The notes under the pieces: model-generated | The model's input: the letters and a program-made list of their open reading frames with translations, nothing else | What the model was told of the DNA's origin: nothing | Databases searched by the model: none | Position numbers and translations under genes: made by a program | DNA from: Enoplosus armatus | Lineage: Eukaryota > Chordata > Actinopteri > Centrarchiformes > Enoplosidae | Direction of reading: 5' to 3' | Assembly (NCBI RefSeq): GCF_043641665.1 | Contig: NC_092191.1 | Coordinates: forward strand, 21,814,566 to 21,878,565 | DNA: 64,000 nt | Part shown: one piece after another, positions 11,627 through 22,166 of the stretch | Layout of the letters: each line of letters starts with the position of its first letter | How positions within the stretch are numbered: the stretch's first letter is position 1

Positions 11627-12050
11627 CTAGCACCATCATCAAGTCAAAGTTTCAGTTTGTCCCACGCTTTGCTTCATGATCAAATATCTGCAAAACGAAT
11701 GACATATGCTTCAACTGTACTAAGCGTTTAATGCTAACCCTAACCCTCAGCTGTACTTAGCGTTTAATGCTAACCCTAAACCTCAGCTATACTTTGCGTT
11801 TATTGCTAACCCTCAGCTGTACTTTGTGTTTAATGCTAATCCTAACCCTAAACCCTCAGCTGTACTTTGTGTTTCACGCTAACCCTAACCCTAAACCCTC
11901 AGCTGTATTTTGTGTTTTATGCTATTTTGCATGTTAGCAAATGTTAGTATGGTAACATGCTAAACTAAGATGGTCACCCTGATAAATATTGAACCAGCCA
12001 AGCGTCAGCGTAATATAACAATGTCATTGCAGACATGTTAGCATGCATTT
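11627..12050 (+). repeat. Dispersed repeat family A, copy 1 (plus orientation)
   Basis: The copy starts at CTAGCACCATCATCAAGTCA and runs through a TTTGTCC block, a CAGCTGTACTTTGTGTTT block and an ATGTTAGCAAATGTTAGTAT block to GACATGTTAGCATGCATTT. The same order of blocks occurs in five other places in this window, on either strand, so it is a multi-copy interspersed repeat. The internal CAGCTGTAC block is tandemly amplified here (next entry). The class is unknown; no coding capacity is seen. Confidence 0.75.
11712..11925 (+). repeat. Minisatellite with embedded telomere-like CCCTAA units
   Basis: Six phrases beginning CAGCTGTACTTTGTGTTTAA or a close variant start at 11,712, 11,748, 11,784, 11,814, 11,857 and 11,900, giving unit lengths of 36, 36, 30, 43 and 43 bp. 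The first five carry one to three copies of CTAACC/CTAAACC, and length differences are mostly gain or loss of that hexamer or heptamer. CCCTAA is the vertebrate telomere C-strand repeat. The phrase itself belongs to dispersed repeat family A, so the array arose by local amplification inside that repeat. Confidence 0.85.
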
Positions 12051-12164
12051 CTTCTTGTTTGAGAAATGTTTGATAAAAACTACAGTGCCCAGCTGTTTTA
12101 GTAAATTACTGAGCCTTTTTTTCAAAAATGGGACTCAAAGTTTGTGAATTGATTTTAAAGGTTT

Positions 12165-12310
12165 ATGTCTCCCAAGTGGTAGCGAGTGAGCTTGGGGCTG
12201 AAAACCACGGACCTGATGCCCAGCTGCAGCAGCAGTCCAACTGCGTCTTGATGTGATGCAGCGACTCCGAGCACGGAAGTTGGTTTGATCCCGAGGCCCC
12301 CCCCCCCCCC
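12165..12310 (+). mobile_element. SINE-like copy (tRNA-type B-box)
   Basis: The segment contains GCGACTCCGAGCACGGAAG followed by GGTTTGATCCC, which resembles a pol III B-box (GGTTCGANTCC). An AGTGGTAGCGAGTGAGC stretch at its start is a weak A-box-like match. The phrase around the B-box recurs at 13,880-13,920, so this is a repeated family rather than chance. It ends at a C tract near 12,298-12,310. The A-to-B distance is longer than in a tRNA, so this is a derived element and not a tRNA gene. Confidence 0.45.
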
Positions 12311-13086
12311 ATGTTGTTGGTTCTGGTCATTTCATGGGATTTGTTAAAAGGAAAAATATAGAATACTGCCAACCTCATCCTTTAATTCTTGTTTTGGCTG
12401 TTCTTTCTCAAGGATATGTTTAGCAGCACCATGTTAAGAAAAGGCAGTATACACTTTATGGTTTATATATAAAGAAAAAAAAAAGGAAAAAATGAAGGTA
12501 GAGAATTTGACACCATGGCAGTTAAGGAGATGGATCAAAGCAAATTCCAGCAATTTAAAGTAATCAATCAACATCAACTTGGCACGCTGATGACTTATAG
12601 CAAAGTAAGGTGTTTCAACACAGCTGTCTCAGCCCCATGATGAATCCCACGGTGCATCATTCTCAGAGGGACTAGGGCCTTCACACTAATTCTTCTCAGC
12701 CACGTTGCCATCTGACGCTTCCTCATTTGGCAAGCGAACCTCGCCAAAGGATCCTCATCGTGTGTCTATACTTAGTTTGGAAGCTGCTCAGTGTGACACT
12801 AAAGGTGCAATTGCAGACACACAGGTGCATAACAGCCTGCTGATGTAGAATGAGTGCGCGAGAGTCAGTAGATTTCTGCATGTGAGGGAAAGATGGACTC
12901 ATGGGGCCAAATGTATGAACCATGCGTACACGCAAAAAGGGCCAAGCCTTAATTTTGTTCCATCTTAAATATGTTTGTCACTATGCAGTACAAAAACTAT
13001 GCTGCTAGTGACCTTTATATGAATAAAGATCACTATCCAATATATAAAGGCTGCAGCCGTGCGTACTGGCTGTGCCAAATGATACA

Positions 13087-13845
13087 ATGGCTGCTTTGGC
13101 ATTGCTGGAAGATACTGCTATTACGTAATTTAGGCGGGAACGAGTATTCAGAGGCCATACTGATTTTCTGGCCCATGATGATGACTGGCTAATGTGCCGC
13201 TATCGATTTTCCAAGAGCTTGGAGTTGTGTGCTGAACTGGGGCCTGTCTTGGAATGGCACTTGCGGAGAAACCATGCCATCCCCGTCCATCTACAGGCAT
13301 TGACAATAGTCGGGGGGTTTCAGCGGGAGCTTGCGGACAGATCAGGGCTATCCCACTCTGCCCTGAGCCGGGCCGCACCTATGGTGGTGGGTGGCATAAT
13401 TTCTTTGAGTAATAGATACATCAGGTTCCCTCACACAACAGCAGCTGAACGGGCCAACACCAAAATGCAATTTGCAGCTATGTCCGGTTTTCCGAATGTC
13501 GAATCGGTGCTATCGACTGCGCACATGTTGCAATAAGGACATTTGCCTACGTTCATCAGGAACATTTTCGCTCCGTCGATGTCCAGATCATTTGTGATGC
13601 GCAAGTGATGCTAACAAATGTGGTTTACCAAGTGGCCTGGGTCAAGCCACTATTCATTTGTACTGTCTCAAAGCCTTGTGGGGAGGGAGACTTCGAGCTA
13701 GAGCAGTAGCCAGATGGATGGCTTCTGGGTGGTGGTTTTATACCCTCAAGTGACAATGGGTATGCATTGAAGCCATGGCTACTTACGGCTATTTACAAAC
13801 CCCAAAGTGCACAACAGACGCGCTATAATGTGGTGCAGGTGAGGG
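13087..13845 (+). pseudogene. HARBI1-like PIF-Harbinger transposase pseudogene
   Basis: An ATG at 13,087 opens MAALALLEDTAIT, stops at TAA 13,126-13,128, and the same frame continues with RRERVFRGHTDFLAHDDDWL and then MCRYRF to 13,536. This is the usual N-terminus of teleost HARBI1-like transposases. The following LELCAELGPVLE, RNHAIPVH, FQRELADRSGLSHSALSRA (helix-turn-helix region) and FAAMSGFPNV blocks match the family in order. After a frameshift near 13,530, VDVQIICDAQVMLTNVV follows, and another shift leads to GYALKPWLLTAIYKPQ at about 13,755-13,805. The expected GAIDCTH aspartate box is degraded to VLSTAH. The C-terminal third is missing, cut off where a SINE-like sequence begins. At least one stop and two frameshifts make it non-functional. 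Confidence 0.85.
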
Positions 13846-13849
13846 GAGG

Positions 13850-14040
13850 AATGCAGTCCCTGTCCCACCTGAACGGCGAACGCGACTCCAAGCACGAAAG
13901 GGGGTTCGATCTCATGTCGATGGAGGCCGGCACCTTGCATGGCAGCTTGGCCTCCATCGGTGTGTTAATGAGATCTGATCTGTAAAGCACTTTGGGAACC
14001 GTTAAGGTTGAAGAGCGCTATATAAGTGAAGACCATTTAC
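13850..14040 (+). mobile_element. SINE-like insertion with L2-type 3' tail
   Basis: GCGACTCCAAGCACGAAAG followed by GGGTTCGATCTC shares the B-box phrase of the copy at 12.2 kb. Downstream, GTAAAGCACTTTGGGAACC and GAAGAGCGCTATATAAGTG, ending in CCATTTAC, are the standard 3' end of many teleost L2-mobilised repeats. It sits exactly where the transposase reading frame is lost, so it probably inserted into the Harbinger element and is younger than it. Confidence 0.55.
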
Positions 14041-14087
14041 AAACTAGTCTTGTTTTATTGCAAGTCCATTAAGATTCAAACCGGGCG

Positions 14088-14250
14088 ACTTACCAAGTTC
14101 CATCTGGGCAGGTGCATCTGTGTCTCGGAACTCATCTGGCACAAAGCCACTAATGGCAGTGTGGCCCAGGATGGCAGCCATGCTAGAGACCTTGCTGCAG
14201 TTTGAAGCCATTGATAGTACATTGTGGGAACGGTCAGAAGGCTCATACAT
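14088..14250 (-). pseudogene. Possible exon of a second Harbinger gene (minus strand)
   Basis: On the minus strand a frame opens at ATG 14,250 and reads MYEPSDRSHNVLSMASNCSK onward for about 53 codons. It reaches a match to the splice-donor consensus (AACTTG then GTAAGT, complement of 14,088-14,093). The region lies inside the Harbinger inverted repeats, opposite to the transposase. Harbinger elements normally carry a second gene for a Myb/SANT-like DNA-binding protein, so an exon of it is a reasonable guess. I do not recognise a Myb helix in the peptide, so the assignment rests on position and splice signal only. Confidence 0.35.
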
Positions 14251-15322
14251 GTGCGATCAGACGTATGTGGGGTTTTTATACATCTGACAACAAGGCTGCT
14301 TTTGTATGTACACAGGTTTCTACACCTAGTTTTATACCTTTGGCCCCTGGTGGGTCAATGCGGTCGCTTTGCACGTTGCGTGTAAGACACAAATAAGGAA
14401 TGTGTCGGACAAAGAGGTCCCCTCTCCTTTGACCTTGGTCACACTGCTCCCACGGGTGAATGAAAGCATGCGACTAGAAGAAGCATCTCAGCAAAGCGCC
14501 AATCAGAGAGAAAGATGGAGGACAGGGAAGGCGGAGGAAGGGGGAAAATCAAAGCAAAGGGATGAAAAAGAAGACGGTTAAGTGATCGAAAGGGGTAGTG
14601 AAGGGAGACAGAGAGGGTGATGGAAAGTAAAGAAACAAGAGGAGAGAAGATCTAAGGCACGGTGGTGGGGACTTTGCAGTCTGCTTGACAACCACGATTC
14701 CTTTGAAATGTTACTGAGCCTTTGCTCTTCTGCATTGAGACAATTCATCTCAATTTGCTTGGATGACAACGGTGAAGCAAGACTCCCAGTATCCTCGCTC
14801 TCTCTCCTTCATCTTATCTTGATCTCTGATTTTCTATTATTTTCCCCATGCTGTCTCACTTGTTTTTTTTGTTGTTGTTTTTTCCCCACTTTTGGTTTTG
14901 TCCTCATTAGTCAGTCGTCACTATTCAACAAGCTTTTCACATTATGGTATTATCATTTACATGACTGCAATACACCTTGCCATTCAGCAGGAGGCATGGA
15001 CATATGCAGCCCAGTGATAATTGGGAATGGAAATATGGGAAGAATTGCACTCAAAGAATAAACCTGCAACCAAGCTTTAACCAAAAATTAAAGGCAACTC
15101 AAGGATAAACCTACAGTAAAACTAAAGTAAAATACAACACACATTAATTTATGTTTTTCCTTTTTATATATGCAGTGACTGTGTCATCGTTAAGTGAAAA
15201 ACATTTGTCGAATTATTTCGCTCTTTGTTTTTAATGAGACTGAAGTGTTTTCCAAGGCCACGTTGGAATTAAATCACAACGCGGACAACAAGGTGAAGAG
15301 GCGTATTGCATTCCAGTGTTGC

Positions 15323-15336
15323 ACAGCAGAGGGCAG
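15323..15336 (+). promoter_or_regulatory. CTCF-like core motif
   Basis: ACAGCAGAGGGCAG differs from the common CTCF core form CCAGCAGAGGGCAG only at the first base. CTCF is a vertebrate insulator protein. Motif occurrence alone is weak evidence, and similar GAGGGC words occur in some fish repeats. Confidence 0.3.
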
Positions 15337-17629
15337 CACCTGCCGATATTAAATGCAAAGCACTGACATTAGTTTTTCATGAGGAGATGTCGGGCAGTTT
15401 GACATTGTAAATGTCAAAACAAAAAAAATTAAAAAAAAACAATCAACTGCGGAATTTCTTTGTTTGACGTGTGTGAATTTTGCCATTTTAAATCTTCCAT
15501 ACAATGCTTTCTGCCGCCTATTGAACGTGAGTCCTCTTAGCTCCGTTTTAGTCTCCAGCGACTCCTGAATAAAATATCTGGCTTTTTTTTAGCGGCTACG
15601 TTCGCAGGCTGCGTTTGCTATAATGTGTCTGTCTGCTGTGTATTGCTGCGCAGGGTAGTGCACAGCTGCTTGCGGCTGAGGTTGGCGAGAGCAGTGAGAG
15701 TGAAACGGTGGGGGTTTTCTGAAAGAAGCTAAAACGCTAAAAAGCTGGGGGGGGGGGGGGACTACAGGGCTGGGTGATTTTTCCCTCTGGATTTCTCACC
15801 GCAGGCAACGCCTTTCACTGTACACATGGTCAATTGATACGTATATTATAAATAAACACAATATAAACTATTGATTGGTGCAGCTTTAAGCTCACAGTAT
15901 CCGCTGCCTTACATTTGGTGTAATTACTGGGTACTGTTTGAACCCATGTAGTCCTACACGTTTAACTGACGCCTCTGTTTTAAATGACTGGACACAAAAA
16001 GGCTCATTAACTATCCGTGGGCACCTGCTCATGGAGGTCAAATGAAGGACGAATGTGGGAAAAACGTCTTTCCACGGATGCACGCATACATTTTTTTTAA
16101 AAAAGCATGACAACAAAGGACAAATTTAAGAGTATGGCAGAAATCAGCAATATAGGTGTGACAAAAATTGAAAGTGAGGGTTAAAAAGGTTTGACAAACA
16201 AACTCACTCGCAAAAGGCACGCAGGCTGATAGCTGCCACTGTTCAGCCTTCCGTCTCTCTGCACAGGGCGAAATGAATGTGTGCACAGTCACCGGTGAGA
16301 CTTCCATTTACTATAGAGGAATGACGTTTAAATGGCAATCTATAAAACTGACGTGTGGAAAAAGAATAGAGCATTGTATATAGGTCCATTAGGCTCAGGG
16401 GCTCTTAAAAACCAAAGGGAGACGTGATAAAACTAAAATATCTGGCTCAGGATGTCTGACTAATGATCAGCTGTGGCTCTCCGCCTAGCTGAAAAAGTGT
16501 CTTCGTCTCCCTCCATCTCTGCCTCTGTTTCAATCTTTTAATCTCGTTTCTTCCTCCCTGGCAGTGTCAGTGCCCCTGTCAGCCCCCCGCCCCCCTCCGA
16601 CCGCCAACTACGACCGCTGTCAACAACAAAAGCCACAATTTAATAACCGCGGCATCTCTCGAGCCGACCGCTCGGGAGCTGTAAAAGTCTCACCAAGAGA
16701 AGTGGAGACGATGAGGCTTTCATCATCCACAGCAATGCATTCGCTGGAATTCATCGTCGACACGGGAGAAAGGTAGCTAAATAGTTTGTAAATAACAGAC
16801 CACTGATTCCTATGTAATCATGTCCCTCTCTCTCGGGCTTTGACAAGTTTAAATTGAACTACTAGCACCACTTTATGGCCAGTTTTAAACAGGCTCGTAT
16901 TAGAACCAGGCCTTATTTTCCAGTTCCCCAGTTTTACTTTGGATTCTCCCTCATTTCCGATCTATCTGCTCCCACTGTAATTTGCTGTTGATGCTGTCAT
17001 GACACTTCCTGCTTAGTTATGATCAAGATTCTTATCATTTCAAGCCCCATTTTTGGTATCAATCAATGTATTTACGTTTAGCGATTGCCTCTTTATATAT
17101 AGTAGCTTTCATCATTAGTGGCGGAGTCCGCCATTCCCATGCAGGAGTCTTGTTCACAACGATGCATGCATGTACATTTAATGTTCATAATTTTGAATCT
17201 TGTGCTGCTGAAACATGAAACATTTTTTCGAAGAGCCAAAAAGCAAAGCTATCTCTGTTTTGCGATATATATATACAGTATGTATATTGGCTTGAGTGTT
17301 AGCTTTGCATGAGTGCACGTCGGGACAGGCGAGGCCATATAAAAAGCCTCGGGGGGCCCAGCTGTGCTCAGCATTCGCTCGTGAGCCCTCACTCTCGAAA
17401 AGCAATTTCTAGAGCTTGAAACGTCTTCGAGGCGTCATCCAGCTAATTTGCAGCGAACTGAAGCTCTGACAGCCGGCAGCACATGTGAGCATGGATCAAT
17501 AGCAGGGGCCCCCGCGCCAGTCAGTGGGCCAGCGCAGTGGATCGGGCCCTGTCACCAGTGTCATTTTCTGTTAGCGTGAATGGCATCGGATTACTTACAA
17601 GTCTATCACACGCTGATCCTCCCACACCT

Positions 17630-17630
<1 letters not shown>

Positions 17631-17662
<32 letters not shown>
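17631..17662. repeat. (CA)n microsatellite
   Basis: Sixteen CA units in an uninterrupted run. Confidence 0.95.
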
Positions 17663-17665
<3 letters not shown>

Positions 17666-18391
17666 CTACAACAAAATTAACCTTCAGATGTGCTGCCTAA
17701 GCTGTTTACCTCGGTTACCGCACGGGCAGCCTTTTCACAAGCGCCCCTTGCGACGGAAGACTTTCCTTCGACTGTGCAGCGAAATTGTAAGCCAGGAGCA
17801 CCTACAGCATGCGGCGCATTTCAAATGCGTTTGTGTTGGCATTTCCAAATGTCAACAAAGTATAACAGTACGAGTGAAAGAGACAGAAGCACACAGGCAG
17901 ATAAACAAATGTGGAAATGTCCGTTTTTATGTAGGCCCTGATGCTGCAGTTGCAGAACGTGTGACTGTGTCAGGATGTGATACAGGTTCCCTCTCGTGCT
18001 GTTTTGTATCAGCAGTGGAAACTCTTGTCTCACAAGTTGACAACACTGGTGGAAAATGACAGGAGCGCCAAATGAAAAGCGATGTACTGCAACTGCGTGA
18101 CAAAATTCAAACCAATTGGCTGCATACTGCGTTTGCATTGAGATATTGTATAAACTGTATCTGTGCGAATAAGCTGGTACTTCTGGAACTTCAAACCTGA
18201 AGTCTCCTGACCAAATAGTAATCTAAAGTTCTGTTTTTGACGGCAGCTCTGCAAAGCTACAGCGGCCGTTTAATCATTGGATCTACGGATTGTCCTGCCC
18301 GCCTGGCTGCACCTTGACCGAAGAATGTGAAGCCGTTTTATGGGAAAACACTCTTCCTGCACGATGTTCCTGTTAGTCAAGATGATAATTA

Positions 18392-18414
18392 CCCCCCCCC
18401 CCCCCCCCCCCCCC
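18392..18414. repeat. 23-base C homopolymer
   Basis: Twenty-three consecutive C residues between ATTA and GAAAGG. Confidence 0.95.
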
Positions 18415-18734
18415 GAAAGGGTGGTTTCATGAACAGGAAGGTGAAGTCAGAGACCTCTTAAACAGCTGCCAGATAGGAACACCACTGGATCTTTATGGGA
18501 AGGCTGATTTGAACCCTCTTTACTTGTCAAAGAATTGGGAGGCTTTCTGGGCTGAAAGGGGTCAACATCCACTATGCACAAGATGAACGCCGAAAAGAAT
18601 GTTGGTATTGGATGATTCTGCAAAAAAAACACCCCAGATGACCTTCAGTGATGTTTTTGTAACGTCAACGAACCAACTTTTTTTTAATGACTTTCTACAA
18701 TATCTGAACATGGCCACCACGGAGAGGCGGAAAG

Positions 18735-18859
18735 GTTGGCACATGGTTAGGGTTAATGCGACTAAAACATTTTGGTTAAGGTTAGGGAAAGGCTGCGGTT
18801 ATGGAAAACTAACCACAGATAATAATAAAAAACAATTTCAGGTCTGTGATGGGATTTGA
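18735..18859 (+). repeat. Dispersed repeat family B, copy 1 (GGTTAGGGTTA-rich)
   Basis: ACATGGTTAGGGTTAATGCG, then ACATTTTGGTTAAGGTTAGG, then TAACCACAGATAATAATAA resembles two other places in the window (44,061-44,200 and 47,260-47,420). The shared skeleton is GGTTAGG, then a gap with AAAAC, then GGTTAGGG or GGTTTAGGAAA, then GTGGTT. It is a repeated family of unknown class; the TTAGGG words are telomere-like but not a true array. Confidence 0.55.
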
Positions 18860-18865
18860 CCCCCC

Positions 18866-18896
<31 letters not shown>

Positions 18897-18904
18897 ACAC
18901 ACAC
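18860..18904. repeat. 23-base C tract fused to (CA)n
   Basis: C residues 18,860-18,882 run directly into a CA dinucleotide tract ending at 18,904. Confidence 0.95.
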
Positions 18905-19527
18905 TACTTCCTGCATTGGCACTGGATGAACTTTTGCAGGTTTGTCCAATACATATATCTATATATATTTCCAAGTGTAGTTGTTTTGTTTCTATATATA
19001 TTATAAATATATATATGTATTTTTTTTTTTTTTTTACTGATTTTGGGGTCTAAATGACCAATAGTTACCAAAAGGTTTGGATTGGATTGGTCCCGTTGAC
19101 TGCCAGCTGAGGCGATCCACCGGACCACTTCCAAAACTTTTTTGTGCCTTTTTATGTGCCATTTAAACCCCCCAAAACATGTCAAATTAGGGCTCAGGTT
19201 TAAAAGATATCACAATTACCGTCCGAGTAACCATGAAAAAACCTCAGCAAAGCTCTGATGCTTGACTTGTTGTGTGTAAAAATGACTCCTGCAATTCTGG
19301 TAGAGTTTGAGAAGAGGTTTTGTTTCCGGTACAGCCAAATCCTTCGATTGTTTTGCAACCCTGGTCTCTGGCCTGAAGGCGAGTCGCCTTTGGGTCGCTG
19401 ACATCGACATTGGTATAATACTAATACACAAAGTATTTTACACTCATACATGGTTTGTGTTTTCACTGTTTTGTCCTCCCAGTTTGATAATATAAAAGAT
19501 GCCATTCGATAACTGCATATACTTTGA
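18905..19527. other. Non-coding flank of the LINE
   Basis: Contains short AT runs and a T17-type tract at about 19,020-19,036. Overlapping minus-strand frames at 19,200-19,709 partly read through the LINE and show no domain. Nothing else is recognised. Confidence 0.55.
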
Positions 19528-22166
19528 GGTTTGAGTTCACGGAGACATGGCTGGGGGAAAGAACTCCCGACGCGGCGCTGCAGCTGGACGGATTCCAGCT
19601 TCTCCGAGCGGACCGCGACACGCATCTCTCCGGCAAAACAAAGGGTGGAGGTATTTGTTTCTACATCAACAGCAGCTGGTGTAACGACGTGACAGTGATG
19701 CGACGGCATTGCTCTCCTTCCCTGGAAACTTTTTTCATAAACTGTAAACCCTACTACTCCCCCCGTGAGTTCGCTTCATTCATTCTGGTCGGTGTTTACA
19801 TCCCACCGGAGGCCAACGTGCAGGACGCACAGCACGCACTCGCCGACCAGATACTGGAAACGGAGCAGACCAACCCGGACTCCTTAGTTATTGTCCTCGG
19901 TGACTTTAACAAAGGTAACCTCAGACACGATCTCCCAAAATACAAACAGTTTATTAAATGCCCCACCAGGGAGGGGAACACTCTGGATCACTGTTACACC
20001 ACAGTCAGTAACGCTTTTCACGCCGTCACCCGCGCTGCACTGGGACACTCTGACCACGACATGGTCCACCTGATTCCCACATACAGGCAGAAATTAAAAC
20101 TTTCTAAGCCTGTTGTGAGAACTTCGAAGAAGTGGACCAGTGAATCTGCAGAGAACCTGAAGGCATGTTTGGACTGTACTGACTGGGATGTTTTCAGGAC
20201 TGCTACCAACAGTCTGGATGAGTACACAGAGGCTGTGACTTCATATATCAGCTTCTGTGAGGACTGCTGTGTACCAACTCGGACCAGGGTGAGTTACAAC
20301 AACGACAAACCCTGGTTCACAGCAAGACTGCGACAGCTGAGGTTGGAAAAGGAAGAGGCGTTTAAGAGTGGCAACAGAGCAGAGTTTAAGGAAGCCAAGT
20401 ACAAGTTTAGCAAGGCGGTGAGGGAAGCTAAACGACTGTACTCAGAGAGACTACAAGACCAGTTCTCCTCCAACGACTCTGCTTCTGTGTGGAGGGGGCT
20501 CAGGCAGATCACCAACTGCAAGCCAAGAGCCCCCAACTCTGCTAACGACCGACGCCTCGCCAACAGCCTCAACGACTTCTACTGTCGCTTTGAAAGACAA
20601 TGGGACAGTCCTGACACCATCCCCCACACCATCACCCACCAGCTCCAGCCCAACAGCCCCAACCCCCTCATCACACCTGGGGCTGAACTCTCACACCTTC
20701 TACCACCACAGCTGCCCCCCACAGCGCCTCCCACTCCTCCAGCATCGACACCTCTGTCTGTCCTCGAAAGAGATGTGAACAGACTCTTCAAGAGACAAAA
20801 CCCGCGTAAAGCTGCTGGACCAGACTCCATCTCCCCATCCTGCCTGAAGCGCTGCGCCGATCAGCTGTCTCCGGTGTTCACGGACATCTTCAACACCTCA
20901 CTGGAGACATGCCACGTGCCAGCCTGCTTCAAGGCCTCCACCATCATCCCCGTCCCCCAAAAAACAGGGCCCACAGGATTAAATGACTACAGACCCGTCG
21001 CCCTGACCTCTGTGGTCATGAAATCATTTGAACGCCTGGTTTTGTCCCACCTCAAATCCATCACAGACTCTCTGCTAGACCCCCTGCAGTTCGCCTACAG
21101 AGCCAACAGGTCTGTAGACGACGCCGTCAACCTGGCTCTACACTTCATCCTCCAGCACCTGGACTCCGCAGGATCCTATGCCAGGATCCTGTTTGTGGAC
21201 TTCAGCTCTGCCTTCAACACGATCGTCCCGGCTCTTCTTCAGGACAAGCTCTCCCAGTTGAACGTGCCTGACCCCACCTGCAGGTGGATCACAGATTTCC
21301 TGTCTGACAGGAAGCAGCACGTGAAGCTGGGGAAACACGTCTCAGACTCGCGGACGATCAGCACCGGCTCCCCTCAAGGCTGCGTTCTTTCTCCACTACT
21401 CTTCTCCCTGTACACCAACAGCTGCACCTCCAGTCACCAGTCTGTCAAGCTCCTGAAGTTCGCGGACGACACCACCCTCATCGGACTCATCTCTGGAGAG
21501 GATGAGTCTGCCTACAGGTGGGAGATTGACCACCTGGTGACCTGGTGCAACAGCAACAACCTGGAGCTTAACGCTTCAAAGACAGTGGAGATGGTTGTTG
21601 ACTTTAGGAAGAGTGCAGCCCCACCCGCCCCCATCACCCTGTGTGACTCTCCAGTGGACACTGTGGAGTCCTTCCGTTTCCTGGGCTCCATCATCAGCCA
21701 GGACCTCCGGTGGGAGCTGAACATCAGCTCCCTCATCAAGAAAGCCCAACAGAGGATGTACTTCCTGAGGCAGCTGAGGAAGTCTAACCTGCCTCAAAAA
21801 ATGCTGGTTCACTTCTACACTGCCATCATAGAGTCCATCCTCACCTCCTCCATCACCGTCTGGTACGCTGCTGCCTCCACCAAGGACAGACGCAGACTGC
21901 AGCGTATCATCCGCTCTGCAGAGAGGGTGATCGGCTGCAACCTCCCGTCTCTTCAGGACCTGTACTCCTCCAGGACCCTGAGGAGAGCAGGGAAGATCGC
22001 TGCCGACCCCTCCCACCCCGGACACCATCTGTTCGACCCCCTCCCCTCGGTCCATCAGGACCAAAACCTCCCGCCACAAAAACAGTTTCTTCCCCTCTGC
22101 AGTCAACCTGACAAACTCTCACTGCCCCCCCCCCAGAACACAAACACAAGCTATACGTTATATTAA
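19528..22166 (+). CDS. LINE endonuclease-reverse transcriptase, 5'-truncated, C-terminus frameshifted
   Basis: This is the only long open frame in the window, about 880 codons. The first residues FTETWLGE are internal to the family protein, so no native start exists here; the 5' boundary is where homology begins. The endonuclease part retains VYIPPEA, the VLGDFN box near residue 125 and the catalytic LGHSDHD box near residue 172, but lacks the N-terminal metal-binding residues. The reverse transcriptase retains [30 protein letters not shown] (motif A), [18 protein letters not shown] (motif B), [12 protein letters not shown] (motif C, FADD) and [10 protein letters not shown]. The frame is otherwise undamaged, implying a fairly recent insertion. 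Compared with the second copy, 14 bases are missing between 22,048 and 22,049. The last 40 or so residues are therefore out of frame, ending at 22,166. It copies LINE RNA into DNA at nicked targets in intact relatives; this copy cannot be autonomous. Confidence 0.9.

Larger units (their letters stand above)
12903..14347 (+). mobile_element. Decayed PIF-Harbinger DNA transposon
   Basis: The left end reads GGGGCCAAATGTATGAACCA, and the right end read on the minus strand begins GGGGCCAAAGGTATAAAACT. The ends share GGGGCCAAA, GTAT and, after a 13-base offset, a GTACA..CAAAA block, so terminal inverted repeats of about 37 bp are inferred. Between them lies a HARBI1-like transposase pseudogene in the same orientation, a SINE-like insertion, and a possible second-gene exon on the minus strand. 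At about 1.45 kb it is shorter than typical autonomous Harbingers, which carry a DDE transposase and a Myb/SANT-type protein. No clear 3-bp target-site duplication was found at these exact ends. Confidence 0.75.
14348..18734. other. Non-coding stretch with a weak exon-like segment
   Basis: No recognisable gene. 14,708-15,061 is an open frame of T-rich composition without domain features. 16,565-16,772 is an open segment flanked by a pyrimidine tract plus CAG and by AAAG then GTAGCT, discussed as a finding. 17,631-17,662 is a CA microsatellite and 18,392-18,414 a C homopolymer. No transposon ends were recognised. Confidence 0.5.

Noticed and set aside
11712..11925. True interstitial telomere array
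   Set aside because: CCCTAA units occur only one to three at a time between unrelated 26-base cores, so it is a minisatellite containing telomere-like units rather than a telomeric block.
12165..12310. Possible functional tRNA gene
   Set aside because: Only a B-box-like word is good; the A-box is too distant and no cloverleaf can be drawn, so it is treated as SINE-like.
14708..15061. Hydrophobic 117-codon frame suggestive of membrane segments
   Set aside because: Hydrophobicity comes from T-rich DNA; there is no splice context and the frame lies in A/T-rich non-coding sequence.
17580..18059. 159-codon plus-strand frame
   Set aside because: It begins across a CA microsatellite, overlaps other frames and shows no recognisable motif.
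18735..18859. Processed pseudogene or gene fragment in the GGTTAGG repeat
   Set aside because: The sequence recurs at 44.1 and 47.3 kb as a non-coding repeat.
19200..19709. 169-codon minus-strand frame
   Set aside because: Its beginning is antisense to the LINE 5' end, so its openness is a shadow of the LINE coding frame.
21576..22106. 176-codon minus-strand frame
   Set aside because: It is entirely antisense to the LINE reverse transcriptase.
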